Shown piece by piece: positions 26,347 through 35,424 of a stretch of DNA of 64,000 nucleotides (positions are counted from its first letter, which is position 1; each line of letters opens with the position of its first letter). This DNA comes from JBGAJN01 sp044224905 (lineage in GTDB: Bacteria > Verrucomicrobiota > Verrucomicrobiia > Limisphaerales > JBGAJN01). A program made the translations under genes and the position numbers. The notes beneath the pieces are model-generated. The model was not told where the DNA came from and ran no database searches. It saw only the letters and a program-made list of their open reading frames with translations. The stretch spans positions 372,001-436,000 of the forward strand of contig JBGAJN010000004.1 in assembly GCA_044224905.1 (NCBI GenBank). The letters run 5' to 3'.

Positions 26347-26727
26347 TTATTTCGTCTCCGGTGCCGGCTCCTCAAGTACCGACGCCAAAGCCTTGCGCAA
26401 CGTCGCCATGGTAAAGGGCTTTGGAATCAAACAGTCCACCGCCGCATGATGATCGGTTTCATGGGCCGATATCATGATTATCGGCTGTTGGGGCGCTTGC
26501 GATTTAATGGATTCCGCCAGTTGATCTCCGGTCATTCCCGGCATTCGCATGTCCGTCGTAATGACGTCAAATTTTCCCGGGGAGAATTTAGCAAGCGCTT
26601 CATTGCCACTCCCGGCCGTTTCGACTTGGTGACCGTCGCACTCAAACAGCATCCGCAAGGATTCCCGGACAGGTTGTTCATCGTCTACAACCAGTATACG
26701 TTTTGGCAAAATGGCGTCGGTCGTCAT
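26347..26727 (-). CDS. Stand-alone response-regulator receiver domain
   Basis: The protein is 126 aa and is only a CheY-like receiver: acidic pocket Asp15-Asp16 (VVDDE), phosphoacceptor Asp59 (ITTDMRMPG), Ser87 (MISAHE) and Lys103 (IPKPF). There is no output domain and no histidine kinase in the window, so it is an orphan single-domain regulator that would act by protein contact. It converges on the DUF6797-like gene 32 bp away. Confidence 0.92.
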   Translation of the reverse strand: MTTDAILPKRILVVDDEQPVRESLRMLFECDGHQVETAGSGNEALAKFSPGKFDVITTDMRMPGMTGDQLAESIKSQAPQQPIIMISAHETDHHAAVDCLIPKPFTMATLRKALASVLEEPAPETK

Positions 26728-27210
26728 AGTAAGCCGCGGAGCGCTTTTTCCTCAGAACCCATGCTAAAAATATTGGCGAATTGGTAACGCGCCCACGGCC
26801 CAAAGTAAAGGGGTTTGTCCGATTGTGAATAAGTTTTCGCGACTGCGTTCATGCGTTCAATTCTCAATAGTGCAACTACCGCGCCATCAACTGTTACCAA
26901 TCGAACCCTCAGGTCCCATATTTTGCGATATTCGCGCAGCGATAGCAGTCGTGTTCGTCGATTAGGACAATCTCGCCGGCCGTCGGTTCAAAATGAACCC
27001 GTCTGCGCGATTGACCGAGCAGCGTGTTCCGAAGGCAAGTCAGCCAAACCACCACGGAAAGAAGCCTGCGCGTCTGTTGAAGTTCCGATCGTCAATTGGA
27101 AGACTCTGACACGACCAAACCAGAGGATTAACGAACTAACCGACTCAAGGTTCGTTCTTGCAATGAATAAACTGACCACCCCCACTCGTCCGCAAACCAT
27201 ACCTTCAATT
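26728..27210. other. Gap of 483 bases upstream of the Gfo/Idh/MocA gene
   Basis: The frame of the following gene stays open through much of this stretch but has no signal peptide or family similarity before the ATG at 27211. I see no RNA gene, kinase remnant or strong promoter. It must hold the promoters of the divergent receiver gene and of the oxidoreductase gene. Confidence 0.5.
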
Positions 27211-28179
27211 ATGAAACAACCCTTCCGCATCGCTTTGATCACCTTGCTTGTGAGTACCACTTCTTCGTTCGCCGCAGAATTGCGGCTCGGGCTGATCGGC
27301 CTCGACACGTCGCACGTGATTGCCTTCACCAAGGTGCTCAACGATCCGAAATCCAAAGACCACGTTGAAGGCGCGAAAATCGTCGCCGCGTTCAAGGGCG
27401 GCAGCAAAGACATCGAAACGAGCTGGTCCCGCGTGGACAAATACGCCGAGCAACTTCAAAAGGAATTTGGTGTGAAACTCTACGATTCGATTGAAGAGCT
27501 TTGTAAAAATGTTGATGCCGTGTTCCTCGAAAGCGTCGATGGCCGCCCGCATCTGGAACAAGCCAAGCCCGTGATCAAAGCCGGCAAACCGCTCTTCATC
27601 GACAAGCCGATGGCCGTATCACTCAAGGACGCCATGGAAATCTTCCGACTCGCCGAGGCAGCGAAAGTTCCCGTGTTCAGTTCGTCCTCGCTTCGTTTTG
27701 GCAAGAAAACTCAAGCCGTGCGCAATGGCGAAATCGGTGACGTGCTCAGCGCGGAGACGACCAGCCCCGCCAGCCTTGAGTCACATCATCCCGACTTGTT
27801 CTGGTATGGCGTTCACGGCGTCGAATCGCTCTTCACCGTGATGGGTACGGGGTGCGAATCAGTCAAACGCGGCACTACTGCCGACGGCAAGATCGAAGTC
27901 ATCGGCACTTGGAAAGGCGGCCGCACCGGCAAATTCACCGAGGCGAAGGGTTACACCGGCATCGCCAGAGGCACGAAGGGCGAAGCACAGATCGGCTCCT
28001 ACGACGGCTATGCTCCGCTCGTCGCTCAAGCGGTGAAATTCTTCCAAACAAAAACTCCGCCCGTGCCCAAAGCCGAAACGTTGGAAATCCTCGCCTTCAT
28101 GGAGGCGGCTGACGCCAGCAAGGCTGCCGGCGGTCAGTCAGTGAAAATCGCCGACATTATGGCGAAGGCGCGCCACTGA
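27211..28179 (+). CDS. Exported Gfo/Idh/MocA-family oxidoreductase
   Basis: The protein is 322 aa from the ATG at 27211, which starts a clear signal peptide (MKQPFRIALITLLVSTTSSFA). The mature N-terminus is LRLGLIGLDTSHVIAF, so the usual GxGxxG dinucleotide motif is altered to GLIGLDTSH. The downstream FIDKPMAVSLKDA corresponds to the EKP signature with Asp in place of Glu. The fold is inferred as an NAD(P)-binding Rossmann domain plus a C-terminal alpha/beta domain (SHHPDLFWYGVHGVESLFTVMG). Such exported Gfo/Idh/MocA proteins are common in Planctomycetes and Verrucomicrobia and are thought to act on sugars, but cofactor supply outside the cytoplasm is unexplained. Confidence 0.85.
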   Translation: MKQPFRIALITLLVSTTSSFAAELRLGLIGLDTSHVIAFTKVLNDPKSKDHVEGAKIVAAFKGGSKDIETSWSRVDKYAEQLQKEFGVKLYDSIEELCKNVDAVFLESVDGRPHLEQAKPVIKAGKPLFIDKPMAVSLKDAMEIFRLAEAAKVPVFSSSSLRFGKKTQAVRNGEIGDVLSAETTSPASLESHHPDLFWYGVHGVESLFTVMGTGCESVKRGTTADGKIEVIGTWKGGRTGKFTEAKGYTGIARGTKGEAQIGSYDGYAPLVAQAVKFFQTKTPPVPKAETLEILAFMEAADASKAAGGQSVKIADIMAKARH

Positions 28180-28188
28180 GCGGCTGCG

Positions 28189-29136
28189 CTATTCAGCGCG
28201 AGTCAGCGTAGCTTTCGCGTCGGGAAGTTTGATCGTCGGCTCGCCCTTCAGATAGCCGAGCGACTCGAGAAAGCGGTCCGCTTGCACCGTCGTGGCTTCC
28301 GTCCAAGGCGAGCGATTGAAGAATCCGTGCGGCTGCCCGGCGGCAGTGAACATTTCCACACGCACGCCCAGCGGCTTCGCTTTTGCCAGATACTCGTCCC
28401 CGTGCGCCTTCAATCGGTCTGCGGTTCCGAAGAAGATCACCGCCGGCGGCGCTTCCGATTTTAGAAATGCCGTGGGTGAGATCGCGGTCGAAATATTTTC
28501 ACCCGCCGCATTGGTGATCCCCCGCCCCACGTCGGCAAGGTTCAGCGCTGGATTGAACAGCACCATCGCGTTCGGCACGCACGAAATCTTGGCGTCGTCT
28601 GGAGAATTGAAACCATCCAGCAGCGCAACCGCTGCCCCCAGATGCCCGCCGGCGGAACCGCCCGATGAAATGATCTTCTGAGGATTGACGCCAAACTCGC
28701 CCGCGCGTCCGCGCAACCAGCGCATCGCACTCTTCGCGTCCTCAACGCATTTGTCCGGCGTGGTGTGATGAATCGACGCAATGCGGTAGTCCGCGCGCAC
28801 GGCGACAATTCCGCGCGACGCAAAATACTCTGCCTGCGGAAGGAATTGCGAAACGTCCCCGTGCGTCCAGCCGCCGCCGAAAAAAAAGAGAATCGCCGGA
28901 CGCTGATCGCTCGCCTTCCAGTCGGTTGGAAAATGGAAATACAATTTCAATTCACCCTGCGGAGTCGTCTTGAAGACGTGTTCGGCGGTCTTCAACTCCA
29001 ACGCAGTCAGTTTTACGGGCGGAGCCTTCTTCCGTGCCGGTGCTTTGGCCGATGGTTTCGGGTCTTTCGCGGCTAACGCGGCGCTCGCGCCTGTGGCGAC
29101 AACCAACACGAGGGAGAGGGAGATTCTTGCAAGCAT
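28189..29136 (-). CDS. Exported alpha/beta hydrolase (carbohydrate-esterase-like)
   Basis: The protein is 315 aa from the ATG at 29136 (signal peptide MLARISLSLVLVVATGASAALA); a start 45 nt upstream adds a polar leader and is rejected. The core has LYFHFPTDW, an oxyanion segment FFFGGGW where other family members have HGGGW, and the nucleophile elbow SSGGSAGGH (Ser about 161). The acid lies in FFGTADRLK and the His in GQPHGFFN. It resembles the BD-FAE/acetyl-xylan esterase group and probably deacylates polysaccharide. It converges on the Gfo/Idh/MocA gene and is divergent from the HDAC-like gene. Confidence 0.85.
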   Translation of the reverse strand: MLARISLSLVLVVATGASAALAAKDPKPSAKAPARKKAPPVKLTALELKTAEHVFKTTPQGELKLYFHFPTDWKASDQRPAILFFFGGGWTHGDVSQFLPQAEYFASRGIVAVRADYRIASIHHTTPDKCVEDAKSAMRWLRGRAGEFGVNPQKIISSGGSAGGHLGAAVALLDGFNSPDDAKISCVPNAMVLFNPALNLADVGRGITNAAGENISTAISPTAFLKSEAPPAVIFFGTADRLKAHGDEYLAKAKPLGVRVEMFTAAGQPHGFFNRSPWTEATTVQADRFLESLGYLKGEPTIKLPDAKATLTRAE

Positions 29137-29222
29137 GTTGTTCTTGAGGACGCGCCTCGACGAACCCGAGTTACATTGCAATTCTGGCTGCGCGTTGGAA
29201 GCGAACAGCGCATACTGCCGTC

Positions 29223-30089
29223 ATGAAGATCATCACTGATGAGCGTTGCACCGCTTACAGCGCGCGCCTCCATCCTGAGCGGCCGGCGCGGATCACGAAG
29301 ACGTTGGAAAAGCTGCGCAGCCAGACGGATCTATCGATCACTTGGAGTGAACCCATCGCGGTTGAAGAGGAATCCATTTTGCGCGCCCACACGCCGGAAC
29401 ATTTTTCGCACATCAAGTCAGCGCTAGCTGACTTCGACGGCGATACGCCCGCATACCCAGACATCTTCGAGCATTCACGACGTTCCGTTGGCGGGGCGCT
29501 CGCCGCGCTCAAGGCCGCGCGCGCCGGTGAGGAAATCTTCTCGCTCCTACGACCACCCGGTCATCACGCCACCCGCGATCACGCGATGGGCTTTTGTTAT
29601 TTCAACTCAATCGCAATCGCGGCGATGGAAGCGCTCGCCACAGGAACGAAGCGCGTCGCCGTTTACGATTTCGATGTTCACCACGGCAATGGAACCGAGG
29701 CGATTCTAGCGGGACAAAAAGGGGCGGCGTTTCACTCCATTCACCAACACCCGTGTTATCCCGGGACGGGCACGAGCAACGTCAGCGACAACTGTTTCAA
29801 CTTTCCCGTCGCGCCGCACACGCCACGCGCGGATTACCGCAAGGCGCTGACACGCGCGTTCGATCAAATGAAGAAGTTCAAGCCGGAGATTGTTTTCGTT
29901 TCGGCAGGATTCGACGCCTACGCGCACGATCCGCTCGCGCAAGAAACGCTCGAGGCGGAGGACTTTCACTGGCTCGGCACGTCGCTGCGCGCGCTCGGCG
30001 TGCCGCTCGTCAGCATTTTGGAGGGCGGCTATAGCACCGCCCTGCCCGACTTGATTCTGGCCTACCTCAAAGGCTTGGCCGGGAAGTAG
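29223..30089 (+). CDS. Histone deacetylase-family amidohydrolase
   Basis: The protein is 288 aa and covers the complete HDAC/acetylpolyamine amidohydrolase domain. Active-site residues are visible: the His pair H114-H115 in PPGHHATRDHAMG, zinc ligands D151 and H153 in YDFDVHHGNG, D231 in SAGFDAYAHDP, and Tyr270 in LEGGYS. Bacterial members remove acetyl groups from polyamines, acetoin-pathway substrates (AcuC) or lysines. No signal peptide, so cytoplasmic. No operon partner suggests the substrate. Confidence 0.93.
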   Translation: MKIITDERCTAYSARLHPERPARITKTLEKLRSQTDLSITWSEPIAVEEESILRAHTPEHFSHIKSALADFDGDTPAYPDIFEHSRRSVGGALAALKAARAGEEIFSLLRPPGHHATRDHAMGFCYFNSIAIAAMEALATGTKRVAVYDFDVHHGNGTEAILAGQKGAAFHSIHQHPCYPGTGTSNVSDNCFNFPVAPHTPRADYRKALTRAFDQMKKFKPEIVFVSAGFDAYAHDPLAQETLEAEDFHWLGTSLRALGVPLVSILEGGYSTALPDLILAYLKGLAGK

Positions 30090-30098
30090 CCAGCACGC

Positions 30099-30284
30099 TT
30101 ACGCGTGGTGGGGCTGCTGCAAGCGCGCCTCATTGCGCAGCACGGACGTGATCACGCCAGCAGTCAAAAGATCTTCGAACATCTTCGCCGCGTCGTCGGA
30201 ATGCTTGCGGACTTTACGATGCGCGCGACGGAGAATTTGAGCGGGATGATTGCGGTGCTGATGGGATTTGTGTGAGGACTTCAT
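30099..30284 (-). CDS. Small basic His-rich hypothetical protein
   Basis: The protein is 61 aa from an ATG at 30284. It begins MKSSHKSHQHRNHPAQ, continues as an amphipathic basic helix (ILRRAHRKVRKHSDDAAKMFEDLL) and ends with QQPHHA. No Shine-Dalgarno is evident. The composition is plausible for a real small protein, and no competing gene occupies the strand, but it converges within 9 bp of the HDAC gene and has no recognised family. Confidence 0.4.
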   Translation of the reverse strand: MKSSHKSHQHRNHPAQILRRAHRKVRKHSDDAAKMFEDLLTAGVITSVLRNEARLQQPHHA

Positions 30285-30638
30285 GGGATTACTGGATTTG
30301 GGGTGTTGAGGGTCGACTATCGCGACGGCGACAGAGCGTCAGCGTCGAGCAACGGTACCGACCGTCGCGATTCACGGATGACATTTGGGAAGCGTCAGCC
30401 ACGAATCCTTACTTAGCAGCGCCTGTGCCAGCGCGATGCACACTCCCTAGGCCTCGAAGGTTTTCACCAGCCTCCGCTCGCCATCACCCTTGAAACAAAG
30501 GCGATCGGACGCTTTTCGCCTGCCAGATTCTCCGCTTCTCCCGAAAGCAAGACCGCGAACCAAGAGCGGCAAACATTTCCCCGCAACGGAAACTTTTTGC
30601 CGGCCTCAGCTCAAACGGTTGCCCTCGAACAATCGCGC
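30285..30638. other. Gap of 354 bases with no supported feature
   Basis: Only short open frames without starts or family similarity are present. No hairpin-plus-T terminator was found for the large heme-protein gene ending at 30639. Confidence 0.5.
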
Positions 30639-33600
30639 TTATTCCTTTTTCTTCCCGCCCGCATCTGGTTTCGATACAGCTAGAAACTCAACCAAGTCGC
30701 GAAGTTCCCGTCGGGAAAGAATCTCAGACATCCCCTCGGGCATGGCGGAAAGCCCGTGTTGGCTCTTCGCAACATCGGCGCGCTTGACCTTGACGATGCC
30801 ATCCTCGGGCGAATTGAGAACCAATTCGTCGCCCGTCTCGGCTTTCAACACGCCCATGATCGATTGCCCACTCTTGGTCGTGACGACCAAAGTTTCGTAT
30901 CCGGTCGCGATGTGTTTGTTGGGAAACACAATCGACTCGAGAATCGCCTCGCGATTGGTTCGAGTGAGAATGCCCGTCAGCTCCGGCCCCACGTCGCCGC
31001 CCTCGCCGTTGACTTTGTGGCAGCGGAAACAGCCCGCCTCAGCGCGCTCGTAAAATATCTTCCGCCCATCCAGCGGATCACCACCGACCAACGCTTCACG
31101 CCACGGCGAAAGCGCGTCGTCCTTGTTTCGCTTGGAGTCGTAGGCTTTGAGCTTTTCCTTGATGCTCGGCGACGAACGCTTGCGAGCCGCCTCAACCACG
31201 TCCAGCGCCAGTTCCGCCGGTAACTTGCCCGCGATCAGTTCGTCGAGTGATTTGCGAATCACCGAGTCCGCTTCCTTACCTTTGATCGCGGCCAGCGATT
31301 CGAGCGCCGTCTGCTGTTCGCCCAGCGAACCGTTCTTGAGCGACTTCGCCAACGACGCGACCGCCGTCTCTACGTCGCCGCCGCCGAGAAGTTTGCTGGC
31401 TTCTCTCCGTAGGATTTCGGATTTATCCGCGCCCGCCAGCTTGAGGGCCTCAGGCAACTTCGCATCCTTCAACGCGCTGAGAGCCTTGAGCGCGGCGACT
31501 CGCACAGACGGATCGAGCGCCGCGTCCACCACAAATTTGTGGAACGTGGCGGCGGCCGTCGTGATTTCCAATTTTGCCGCCGCTTCAATTGCAGCGACGC
31601 GCACCGGCGCGGACGCCGTCGTGAGCAAATCCTCCAGTGACATGCGGAATGGCAAACTCGCAGCGCGCGATTCGCGGTCGCCCAAAGGACGCCACAATCC
31701 GACGATCCGATCGCGACCCGATGGCTTGGCCCAATCGCCCAGCGCGGACAGAGCCTCCACTCGCATTGACTCCAGAACATTCGCGTTCGCAGCGAGCCCG
31801 AGGAGCGTCTGCGCGTGCTCAATTTTTCCGAGGCGGAAGTTTGCGTTGATCGCGCGACTCAGGATAGGAACCGCGAGATTGGAGCTCAGGTTGACCACCG
31901 GTGATTTCGCATCCGCCAACGCGGCGAGCCGCGGCATCGCATCGCTGATGGGCGCGTCATTGATCGCGCGCGCCGCTTCGAGGACGAGACGCGGATCGGC
32001 GTCGTTCAAGAAGGTCGCGACCTCGGGCATCTCCAACCGGCGCATGACCAGCAAGGCACCGAGGCGAACGGATTTCGATTCGTCACGCGCAGCAGCGAGA
32101 AGAACATCCTTGTCGCCAATGTTCACGAGCGCGCAGACGATGGCGTGACGGATGTAAGCGTCGCGGTCGGCGTTTTGTCGAAGAGTAGAGACGAGTTCGG
32201 GTATCGCCGTACTACGACCGAGTTTGCCAAGGCTCTGCGCTGCGAAAAATCTAACTCGTCCCGACGTATCGCGCAGATAGCTGGCAAGCCGATCCTCCTG
32301 ATCATGGGCCATGACATCGCCGAGAAATCTGGCGTGTTGGGCAAGGATTTCGGGCTCCGACTCTCCAGAAACAGCAAGCAAAAGGCGGGAAGACTGTTGT
32401 GGCGTGCCTCGCGCTTTCAAAATGGATGCTAACACTCGAAAGCCGTGAATTCGTTCGATCAGCGAGTCGGATTTGTCAGCGGGATTGGGCGCTATGGAAG
32501 AAGTTTCGTTCTGCTTGCTCAAGCGGTCACTCAACTCATATTGAGCTTCCAACCGGACCCGCTGGTCACGATGCCCCAATAAATTCATCAATTGACTAAC
32601 ACTCTTCTTCCCCATCCCCTCCGCCAGCAGCTTCTTAGTTTCCTTCACAATCGGCGAGGCATCCACCAACGGATCGTGCAGACGATAGATGCGACCTTTG
32701 CCGGTCTTTTCCCAGCCGAATACCCAGTCGAGCACGTAGATGCCGCCACCCGGCGCGAAATCCACGTCGGTCGGGTAAAGGTTCCAAAGAAGTTTGCCGT
32801 CCATGTTCTCCGGCTTGTTGTTCATCAGATAGTCGCCCGGGTTGTCGATGGTGAAAGTCGCGCCGTCCGGCTTCATCGTGAAGTAGCGAATGCCGCCGGG
32901 AAAATCCGCGACGAAGAAATGGCGATTGAATCGCTCGGGCAAACCGGTGCCAGGATAATACGTGAAACCTGCCGGGCCGTGGGTCACATGCGCAACCGGC
33001 GGCAGCGAGTAGAGCGCCGTGTTCGACGCGGCAAGCCCCCAGAGCATCTCGGAATTCCACGGGCCAAGCTTCGGCATGTGCTGCCAACCGTAACGCCAAC
33101 CGTAGTCCGCACCTTCGACGATGTATTCGATGCGCGCCTTGTCGCCACCGTCGGCATTGTTGTCGGCGGTGAAGAGATTGCCGAATTCATCGAAGGCGAG
33201 TTCCTGCGGATTGCGCAAACCGACGGCAACGACTTCGAGATTCTTCCCGTCGGGATCGCAGCGGTAGACCGCACCGCAATCAGGCAACGTGCGGCGCAGG
33301 AATTCGGTCGTAAAACCGTAGCCCTTGATATCCGCCGGCGGTGCGAAGCCGCGATCTGCAATGGTCCAGTATATCTTCCCGTCAGGCCCCATTCGCAAGC
33401 CGTGCATGTCGTGACCGCCATACGCGATGTGCGCACCGAAGCCGCCCTGTAGTTTCTGCCGCACGTCCGCGGTGCCGGTCCCTTTCGTGTCGCCCAGTTT
33501 CCAAACGTCAGGAATGCACGTGAAATAAACATCTCCCTTGTGAGCCAGAACACCAGCAGCGACACCGGAGACAATGTTCGTAAAGCCGTCCGCGAATGTG

Positions 33601-34157
33601 ACGGCCTTGTCGGCCCGGGTGCCATCCGCCGTCGGCGTCAGCAAACGGATGCGCTCGGACTCCACTTCGAGATCGCGCCAGTCGAACTTACCGTCGCCGT
33701 TGCGGTCGACCTTAATGTCCTTCGGGAGATCGGGATTGTCCGGCGTGAGTTTGCTTTTCAGAAACGCAGCGCGTTCGTCCGGTGAGCGCAGCGCGAGATC
33801 GGCATCGGTCCAATCCCGGTGCTTGCGGATGTCATAAACCGATGTGCGCCGACGATCCGTTTCGACCACGTAAGCGCGTCCCCGCTCGTCGAAACTGAAA
33901 CTAACGACGTTCTGCAACAGAGGCTCGGCAGCCCAGAGATCGAGTCGCAAACCCGGCGTGACGCGCATCTTTTTCATCGCAGTTAGCGGGTCGTCGGAAA
34001 CCGACACGTTTTCCGGGGTCTTGCCGTCCTTGGCCTTCTTCTTCGCGGAAGCCGCATTATCGGCCTGATCACCGCCCGGATCCGCCGCCGAAGCGATCAA
34101 CCCAGTACAAGCCAGCAAACCGACCAAGCCAAGAGTGCGCATGCGAGTGACGATCAT
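30639..34157 (-). CDS. PVC-type heme-binding protein: propeller, HEAT repeats and cytochrome c
   Basis: The protein is 1,172 aa with a signal peptide (LGLVGLLACTGLIASA). Residues about 60-520 are the membrane-bound-dehydrogenase-type propeller (LDLWAAEPLLQNVVSFSFDE, YVVETDRRRTSVYDIR, VAVGLRNPQELAFDEFG). Residues about 530-1000 are HEAT-like helical repeats (VRFFAAQSLGKLG, IRHAIVCALVNIG, VRVAALKALSALK). A C-terminal cytochrome c domain has CFRCH near residue 1,042, with GPELTGI downstream. This architecture is a hallmark of Planctomycetes and Verrucomicrobia and is thought to oxidise sugars or alcohols outside the cytoplasm. It stands alone, upstream of the ribosomal operon on the opposite strand. 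Confidence 0.92.
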   Translation of the reverse strand: MIVTRMRTLGLVGLLACTGLIASAADPGGDQADNAASAKKKAKDGKTPENVSVSDDPLTAMKKMRVTPGLRLDLWAAEPLLQNVVSFSFDERGRAYVVETDRRRTSVYDIRKHRDWTDADLALRSPDERAAFLKSKLTPDNPDLPKDIKVDRNGDGKFDWRDLEVESERIRLLTPTADGTRADKAVTFADGFTNIVSGVAAGVLAHKGDVYFTCIPDVWKLGDTKGTGTADVRQKLQGGFGAHIAYGGHDMHGLRMGPDGKIYWTIADRGFAPPADIKGYGFTTEFLRRTLPDCGAVYRCDPDGKNLEVVAVGLRNPQELAFDEFGNLFTADNNADGGDKARIEYIVEGADYGWRYGWQHMPKLGPWNSEMLWGLAASNTALYSLPPVAHVTHGPAGFTYYPGTGLPERFNRHFFVADFPGGIRYFTMKPDGATFTIDNPGDYLMNNKPENMDGKLLWNLYPTDVDFAPGGGIYVLDWVFGWEKTGKGRIYRLHDPLVDASPIVKETKKLLAEGMGKKSVSQLMNLLGHRDQRVRLEAQYELSDRLSKQNETSSIAPNPADKSDSLIERIHGFRVLASILKARGTPQQSSRLLLAVSGESEPEILAQHARFLGDVMAHDQEDRLASYLRDTSGRVRFFAAQSLGKLGRSTAIPELVSTLRQNADRDAYIRHAIVCALVNIGDKDVLLAAARDESKSVRLGALLVMRRLEMPEVATFLNDADPRLVLEAARAINDAPISDAMPRLAALADAKSPVVNLSSNLAVPILSRAINANFRLGKIEHAQTLLGLAANANVLESMRVEALSALGDWAKPSGRDRIVGLWRPLGDRESRAASLPFRMSLEDLLTTASAPVRVAAIEAAAKLEITTAAATFHKFVVDAALDPSVRVAALKALSALKDAKLPEALKLAGADKSEILRREASKLLGGGDVETAVASLAKSLKNGSLGEQQTALESLAAIKGKEADSVIRKSLDELIAGKLPAELALDVVEAARKRSSPSIKEKLKAYDSKRNKDDALSPWREALVGGDPLDGRKIFYERAEAGCFRCHKVNGEGGDVGPELTGILTRTNREAILESIVFPNKHIATGYETLVVTTKSGQSIMGVLKAETGDELVLNSPEDGIVKVKRADVAKSQHGLSAMPEGMSEILSRRELRDLVEFLAVSKPDAGGKKKE

Positions 34158-34264
34158 TTGCCGCGAAAATTACAAGGCTTCACCGGTAATTCAAGGAACG
34201 AGCGCGTCGTTTTTCGCGCGAACACCCAGTTGCGCTCCGAGCGACAGTTCCCCGAAAATAGCTC

Positions 34265-34293
34265 TTGCGTCCCGGGTGTGATGTTTCTATATT
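34265..34293 (+). promoter_or_regulatory. Possible sigma-70 promoter of rpmI-rplT
   Basis: TTGCGT (34265-34270) and TATATT (34288-34293) are separated by 17 bp and lie 30 nt upstream of the rpmI start. The -10 matches five of six positions; the -35 matches three. The implied leader is too short for the L20 autoregulatory pseudoknot known in other bacteria. Confidence 0.4.
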
Positions 34294-34323
34294 GCGCGCT
34301 CTTTTTGAAAGAACATTGAATTT

Positions 34324-34536
34324 ATGCGTCGCCCTAAAGGTATTAAAACGAAAAAGTCGGTCGCCAAGCGTTTCAAGATTTCTGCGCGTGGCAAAGTGAG
34401 TCACGCCATGGCCGGCCGTCGCCACTTGCTCTCCGGCAAGTCCCCGAAGCGCCGCCGTCGTTTGGGCACATCCAAGCAACTCGGACCGACGGATGTGTAT
34501 CGCATTACGCAAAACCTTCCCTTCGGCCTTCCGTGA
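34324..34536 (+). CDS. rpmI: 50S ribosomal protein L35
   Basis: The protein is 70 aa, very basic, with the L35 pattern: KTKKSVAKRFKISARGKVSH, then HLLSGKSPKRRRRLG. It is a component of the large ribosomal subunit. It is followed after 35 bp by rplT, the classical partner; infC, which usually precedes it, is not in the window. Confidence 0.97.
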   Translation: MRRPKGIKTKKSVAKRFKISARGKVSHAMAGRRHLLSGKSPKRRRRLGTSKQLGPTDVYRITQNLPFGLP

Positions 34537-34571
34537 GCCGCTGATTTAAACACTGAAATTGATTATCTGAT

Positions 34572-34943
34572 ATGCGAATTACCAACGCCCCCGCCTCCTG
34601 GAAGCGCCGCAAGCGCATGCTTCAAGCCGCGAAAGGCTTTCGCCTCAAGCGTTCGAAACTCTACCGCTACGCGTCCGACGCCGTTGACCACGGCCGGCAG
34701 TACGCCACCCGCGATCGTCGCGTAAAGAAGCGCGAATTCCGATATCTCTGGCAGATCCGCATTAATGCGGCCGCACGCGCTGCCGGCACGACCTACAGCC
34801 GCTTCATGGAAGGCCTCAAGGCCGCCAAGTGCGCGCTGGACCGCAAAGTCCTAGCGGACCTCGCAGCCACGGACGAAGCCGCATTCACGCACCTCGTGAA
34901 AGTTGCGCAGGACGCGCTGAAGACCAAAGCGGCCAAAGCCTAA
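34572..34943 (+). CDS. rplT: 50S ribosomal protein L20
   Basis: The protein is 123 aa, full length for L20. It has the basic N-terminal extension (KRRKRMLQAAKGFRLKRSKLY), YATRDRRVKKREFRYLWQIRINAA and the YSRFMEGLK helix of the family. L20 is an early assembly protein of the 50S subunit. It is co-transcribed with rpmI and closed by the terminator 26 nt downstream. Confidence 0.98.
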   Translation: MRITNAPASWKRRKRMLQAAKGFRLKRSKLYRYASDAVDHGRQYATRDRRVKKREFRYLWQIRINAAARAAGTTYSRFMEGLKAAKCALDRKVLADLAATDEAAFTHLVKVAQDALKTKAAKA

Positions 34944-34968
34944 ACGCGATACGATCCTTTTCGATACG

Positions 34969-35000
34969 ACGGGCGACCTGACGGTCGCCCGTTTTCTTTT
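34969..35000 (+). terminator. Rho-independent terminator of rpmI-rplT
   Basis: A perfect 10-bp GC-rich stem (ACGGGCGACC / GGTCGCCCGT, loop TGAC) is followed by TTTCTTTT. It lies 26 nt after the rplT stop codon. Confidence 0.93.
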
Positions 35001-35424
35001 GATCGGTGGAAATCCTTGGAAGTGCCGGTTGCAGCGCTATTGAGCCGAGAGTTGCCAGAGACAGCGAAGGACCACCCGCCAAAAGAATTGCAGCAAGGAG
35101 CGTTAAGTGCCAGGACCGTCCCGACTCAACGTCGGTCGAGAACCGTAGATTCGTTTCGACGCACCTTTACGGGAACAGAGTTAATCCAATTCCAGACAAA
35201 CTGGAGACCGCCCCCCGCAATGCCAGTCCACAGTTTTTACAACCGCCAATACCGCATTACGAATGATATCGCCGCCCTGACCGAAGTGAAGAAAAGGGCC
35301 TAAATCAGGGCCAACGACGCATTGTCGACCTTGACTTAAATGACTCCTTAAAGCATAAACGAGACTGCGCAGTCGGCACTTTTCAATTACCTGAACACAA
35401 AGAACCAGTTTGTAGTAAGTTGAA
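35001..35424. other. Gap of 424 bases between the ribosomal operon and the next secreted protein
   Basis: Two overlapping open frames of 86 and 95 codons exist here, but both lack family similarity, convincing starts and codon bias. I see no RNA gene. The region presumably contains the promoter of the gene at 35425. Confidence 0.45.

Noticed and set aside
35006..35303. Two overlapping frames of 86 and 95 codons after rplT
   Set aside because: No similarity, no ribosome-binding site, and neither shows coding-like composition compared with neighbours.
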